NCBI GenBank assembly: GCA_007922225.1
Contig: ML679974.1
Coordinates: 3,399,105-3,463,104 of the forward strand
From: Emydura subglobosa
Taxonomy: Eukaryota > Chordata > Testudines > Chelidae
Length of the DNA stretch: 64,000 bases
Reading direction: 5' to 3'
Program-made: the position numbers and the translations under genes
Shown here: positions 60,354 through 64,000 of the stretch, piece after piece
How positions within the stretch are numbered: the first letter of the stretch is position 1
Layout of the letters: every line of letters starts with the position of its first letter
The notes under the pieces: generated by a model
What the model was told of the DNA's origin: nothing
Seen by the model: the letters and a program-made list of their open reading frames with translations, nothing else
Databases searched by the model: none

Positions 60354-60583
60354 CTAATTTTGTTTAATCAAATCCATCAGCTCTTTTTCTATTCCTTGGC
60401 TACTCAGGTCATTTAAACTGTAGTATTTGTGAACAATCTTCTCAGCTGTGACAATGACTACTCTAAGCCCATGGGTATCTTCTCCCAGTTGACATCCGAT
60501 TGCTGATGTAACCACCATCTCTAGACCCTTGTAGGACCCTCTGGCATTCCTGTGGTAGTGTCCAGAAAATACAGCTTTAATGC
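60354..60583 (-). CDS. CPPED1: CPPED1, terminal coding exon
   Basis: CPPED1 is a cytosolic calcineurin-like metallophosphoesterase reported to act as a Ser/Thr phosphatase. This 230-nt exon encodes the last 76 codons. It starts in phase 1 after the acceptor TTTAAACAG, and the stop TAG is at 60354-60356. Readable segments are [15 protein letters not shown], with the GHYH motif that supplies metal-binding histidines, [38 protein letters not shown] and [10 protein letters not shown] at the end. The match to vertebrate CPPED1 C-termini, as I recall the family, is close and uninterrupted. Earlier exons, with the remaining metal ligands, lie to the right outside the window; I found none up to 64000. 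Confidence 0.92.
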
Positions 60584-60585
60584 CT
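60584..60585 (-). promoter_or_regulatory. CPPED1: Splice acceptor of CPPED1 terminal exon
   Basis: AG preceded by TTTTTAAAC on the minus strand. The exon frame is phase 1 from this point, and no other AG nearby keeps the CPPED1 frame as well. Confidence 0.8.
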
Positions 60586-61099
60586 GTTTAAAAATAATAT
60601 ATATAATAGATTTAGTTAACACAGCCTACGGAGAAAATAAGCTTAAAAATAGTATGATCTCTTTTTTCCAGGCTTATGCAGCTAATCAAGAGATATCTAT
60701 ATGACTAAGAATAGCTACAATTTGTCATGCTTACCTTTATTTTCTTAATAGAAATTTTTAATTTCACTGATTCAGAAATTAGTAGGGAATCATTTACATC
60801 ATATTATATGTTAAGAAGAAAATAAATATTAGCAACATATTGAAATTCAGACCACTAATTCCCCTTTTAGAATACTGATGCCCAATATCTTTAAACTCAG
60901 ATTCAAGAGTTATTTTCACATAGCTCTTTGTCAAAAACAGTAAAAAATTGAGAGCAGGTTGATTAGAATGACAAAAGGACTTTCAACAATAAGTAACTAC
61001 CCGGAGGATAGTGCATGTAGATAGGAACTGAAAGTCAATTGTGTGGATCCACACATTACCTTCCAATTAACATTTGGAGAACTAAAGGTAACAGGACCC

Positions 61100-61560
61100 T
61101 CACACCTGTTTACTCAGTGAAGGTAAGTGTGGCAATCTGTAGGTTTGTTAAATATAGTTGTCTGTCAGCTTCCGCTATTGAAGCTATTGTGGTGTCCAGG
61201 AAGTTGATGCTAGTGTGTGAGTGCTCTAGCCAGAGTTTAATGTAAAATTGTTATGAAATGGATGTGTTTGAGTCAGATATCTGAGGGTTGTCCATTATCT
61301 TGTAAATATTGAAGGAAGGCAGCGATGTTAACATTGTAAGATATGTTCGTGTATAGGCATCTGACATCCATGGAAGGATAGTGTTCTGAGGGAGGTTATT
61401 AATTTTGCAGAGTTTCTGGAGATAGATGGCCCTTTGTGTGGTGAATGGTTTGAGGATGGTTTCTTTGAGTCCCAATAGTCCTTCAGTAAGAATGCTGTGG
61501 CCAGATATGAAGGGTCTGCCTTGGTTCCCTTATCTGTGTATTACAGGGTGAGAAGACAGA
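61100..61560 (-). mobile_element. Old Penelope-like RT relic
   Basis: Minus-strand translation gives NQGRPFISGHSILTEGLLGL, then KETILKPFTTQRAIYLQKLC and LPQNTILPW. After a frameshift come MDVRCLYTNI (RT motif A region of PLEs with YTNI) and, nearer 61180-61220, SINFLDTTIAS. These follow the order of PLE RT blocks: GRP(I)VSG, SYL..DF..KL, MDV.SLYTNI, INFLDTTI. Frameshifts separate the blocks. No ends or target duplication found. Confidence 0.78.
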
Positions 61561-63376
61561 CTATAATCTCCTCCTCTTCAGAAGTATTGGGACGTATACC
61601 CCTTTACGAAGGATGTCTGGAATACAAATAAGCCAGGCATATCAAGTAAATGTGAAAAGTCTAAGAAGCCTGTGAGTTAGATGAAAGGGGAAGGAAGATG
61701 AGAACTACCTAGAGGAGAGAGGCTGACAGGCTGCAGAGAGGAACAGGCACTGTAATAAAATGAATTAACTCTTGCTGTGTGTTTTATGTAATCAGTTTGT
61801 TTGTAACTTGATTTTTCTCTATATTCTTAATCTTGTTTTTAATTACACCATTTGTATTTTAGATCATATTGAGGTGAAGTCACTATGGCCTTGAAGAGAA
61901 GAAATATTTCTGATTTGATCTATTATTAGAGAACTGGGGAGAAATCATGCCTTATCCTCAAGAATTCTCTTCAGGTAATGCCCTAATGTGTGACCCAAAT
62001 ACTAGCTCTACGCAGAAGGGATTTGGGGAAAGCTGACTGATGTAAGTGGTGGCAGGAGGAGGAAGCACACATATTTTATACTGCATAAGAATTATGTGCT
62101 TTGAGATCCTGAGATGAAAAATGCTTTAACGGATTAGAAGAGCTGATTGGAAAAATTCTAATATGGTGTTTTGTCAGAGTTTGCCAATTCATCAGAATCA
62201 AACTGCTTCATGTAGATGGAACCTGGCTTGGTTTCCTGCCAGCTCATCCACCTGGCTCTAGAGTCGAGAACCCCAGGGCTTCCAGGGTCCACTGCTGTGG
62301 GACAACCCACCATGCACACTGCCTGTAGCTCCATGCCCTTTCATGAAGAATTTTAACATTTTTTAGTTCCAAAATGGAACTAAAAAAACCCACCAAAATC
62401 CTCCAGCAATAGAAATGTCTTTCTCAGTTTTATTGATTAAGCTTTGCACCACTGACCGATGTTAGAAGTTTTACTATAGTTTCAGTGAGTGAGTGATGGA
62501 TCTGTGGGTCAACTTTTATATGTACAGCAGTGCCAATGTTCGCAGACTAGTGAACCTCCTTCTAAAATTCTCATGTCTAGGACTGACAGCCTCCCTTTCG
62601 ACTGTTAACCATGGCCCTACTCTGCCTCATCTGTGATGTCTAATCCCCTCTGTGAGGTTTCCATGGTATCAGGAATAAGTGGAACCATGACACGCCCAAA
62701 CTTGTATCTTCTACTTTTTGCTCCCCTCCACACTCAAAAGGAGGGAGTTGAGACTCTAGAAACTTGGTGGGAGCTTCATGCATCTATGAATGACGGAGCT
62801 GCTTACATTATAACTTGATCCTCAGAATGAGACTGGTAGGCAGGTTTTTCTTAGCTAGTGCTTTATAAATAAAAATCAAATTGTTTTAGGCTATACTATT
62901 TGGTAAGGTGAAAAGATCCCCTTATAAAAAGGCCTTTGTCATCATGATGCATCATACTAAGACAAAGTTCATAACTTTAATATGAATACAAAGTTATATA
63001 AGTAACATGCTGAGGAACAAGATAATTTGGAATAACTGGGTTATTTATTACTGCTGGCATTATGGTATGTGAAACTAACATTTTCAATCTTGGGAGGCTC
63101 ATCTATGAACCGAAAGGCATATTTAGGCAAATAAGTTATCTGATTTTCAGAGGTGTTGAGCATTCCTAGCTCCCACTGATTTTACTGAGAGTTGCAAGTG
63201 CACAATGGATAACTTATTTAAGTTTGTGTCTGAGAATTTTGGCCTACGCACTTATCCTTCTGACCTCTTGGTTCCAAGTTCAAATCTGTTTCAGGGTAAT
63301 GGTAACCTAAAGTTAATACCAACACACAGCCCTCAGACCAGCTGGGTGAAGCTGACTCTTTTCAGTCCAGTTTCTA

Positions 63377-63476
63377 GTGGAAAGGTCTACAATATAATAA
63401 TAATATATATATATTTATATATATATATAAAATGTAATTATAATATAATAATATTGTGGAAAGGTCTACAATATAA
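63377..63476. repeat. Direct repeat flanking AT-rich microsatellite
   Basis: A 21-bp sequence beginning GTGGAAAGGTCTACAATAT occurs at 63377-63397 and 63456-63476, separated by an AT-rich stretch of TAA and TA runs. It may be a 79-bp tandem duplication or an insertion with flanking repeats. Confidence 0.85.
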
Positions 63477-64000
63477 ATGGGGTTGCTCTAGAACAAGGTT
63501 GGGGCATGCTGCTGAGACAGTTTGGGAAAGCTTGAATTGCTGTTGCAGGTGCTGGTTGTGTTCTGTAGCTAAGTGGAGGAGGACTTTCTTCTCTAAAGCT
63601 CTAAATCCAACTCTTCAACAGCAACAAAATTCACTGTAAAACTAAAAGCGAACAAAAATTTCACTTCCAACATTTGTCAATTTGTTCTATGAAGTTCATC
63701 TTGCCCAGATGTTCTATTCCACTGCTAGGTGGACTTCTGTTTAGATTCAGAAATAAATTTAACTACACAGAATTTAGTAAATGGCATTCAGATTACAAGG
63801 TCATTGTTCAACTTCCTTGCTGGCTTTAAAATGGTGCACATTTTACTTCGATGGGAAAAGTTGTCTTTTATGAGTAACACAAAAAAAAATTTGTAAAAAG
63901 GATCAATAACCACTGCAGCCTATCCAGGTTTACTGGTACTATCTTAAAAAGTACTGCAATAAGAATGGTCATATAATTCCATCTGCAGGGACTATTCAAA

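Larger units (their letters stand above)
60586..64000 (-). other. CPPED1: CPPED1 last intron, continues beyond window
   Basis: A+T-rich with no further exon recognised. Contains a PLE relic (61100-61560) and an AT-rich duplication (63377-63476). The 144-codon frame at 63205-63639 runs through the AT repeat and is not supported. Confidence 0.75.

Noticed and set aside
63205..63639. 144-codon frame in the CPPED1 intron
   Set aside because: Crosses the AT microsatellite (Ile/Tyr run) and its duplication; no homology recognised.
1..64000. CRISPR arrays, operons, prokaryotic mobile elements
   Set aside because: No regularly spaced repeats, no ribosome binding sites and no bacterial gene; all coding signals are eukaryotic TE remnants or a spliced exon.
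1..64000. tRNA or rRNA genes
   Set aside because: No cloverleaf or rRNA-like segment was seen by eye; a tRNA scan would be needed to exclude a degenerate copy.
60586..64000. Further CPPED1 exons
   Set aside because: Looked on the minus strand for segments just upstream of the GHYHRN exon and found none, so the preceding exon is probably outside the window.

Overview
This is vertebrate nuclear DNA with no prokaryotic signature. There are no operons or long intact ORFs, the background is A+T-rich, and the window is full of decayed transposable elements. The repeat mix suggests a reptile, most likely a turtle: CR1 LINEs, DIRS-type tyrosine-recombinase retrotransposons, Penelope-like elements (PLEs), hAT and Harbinger-like MITEs starting near GGTCTACACT, and a MIR-type SINE. 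The taxon is an inference from this mix.

The only host gene exon I can defend is at 60354-60583 on the minus strand. It is the terminal coding exon of CPPED1, a calcineurin-like phosphoesterase, and carries the metal-binding GHYHRN motif, an AG splice acceptor and an in-frame stop. DNA to its right up to 64000 would be intron and DNA to its left 3' UTR and intergenic sequence.

Layout. 1-3350: CR1 copy (minus) with ORF1 esterase, endonuclease and RT, cut by the window edge and split by a 182-bp hAT MITE with a perfect 8-bp target duplication. 3561-5321: a second, 5'-truncated CR1. 5.3-16.7 kb: mostly unassigned sequence with a MIR-like SINE and an LTR-like candidate. 16.7-19.0 kb: two adjacent Harbinger-like MITEs, then another LTR-like block. 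20.5-21.1 kb: a palindrome-rich element. 23.3-28.5 kb: a MITE, two abutting older CR1s and a purine-rich tract. 29.7-33.8 kb: a DIRS relic of a divergent family and a minus-strand DIRS copy lacking most of gag and RT. 34.6-39.2 kb: MITEs of several types, one hAT with an internal duplication. 44.5-45.0 kb: a hAT-like element. 46.2-51.0 kb: the best DIRS copy, with inverted terminal repeats, an internal complementary region, Gag with an SR-rich region, RT and tyrosine recombinase, but no RNase H. 52.3 kb: a CR1 3' end. 55.6-56.2 kb: a 5'-truncated PLE with part of its GIY-YIG domain and a 12-bp target duplication. 61.1-61.6 kb: an older PLE RT relic inside the CPPED1 intron.

The two main DIRS copies have complementary deletions: one keeps Gag, RT and recombinase, the other RNase H and recombinase. 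Neither is autonomous. All five CR1 fragments and both PLE pieces lie on the minus strand, the same strand as CPPED1. I found no convincing unknown system. The most informative items are the DIRS copy with its circle-junction-like internal region and SR-rich Gag, the complementary deletions, and the nested DNA transposons.
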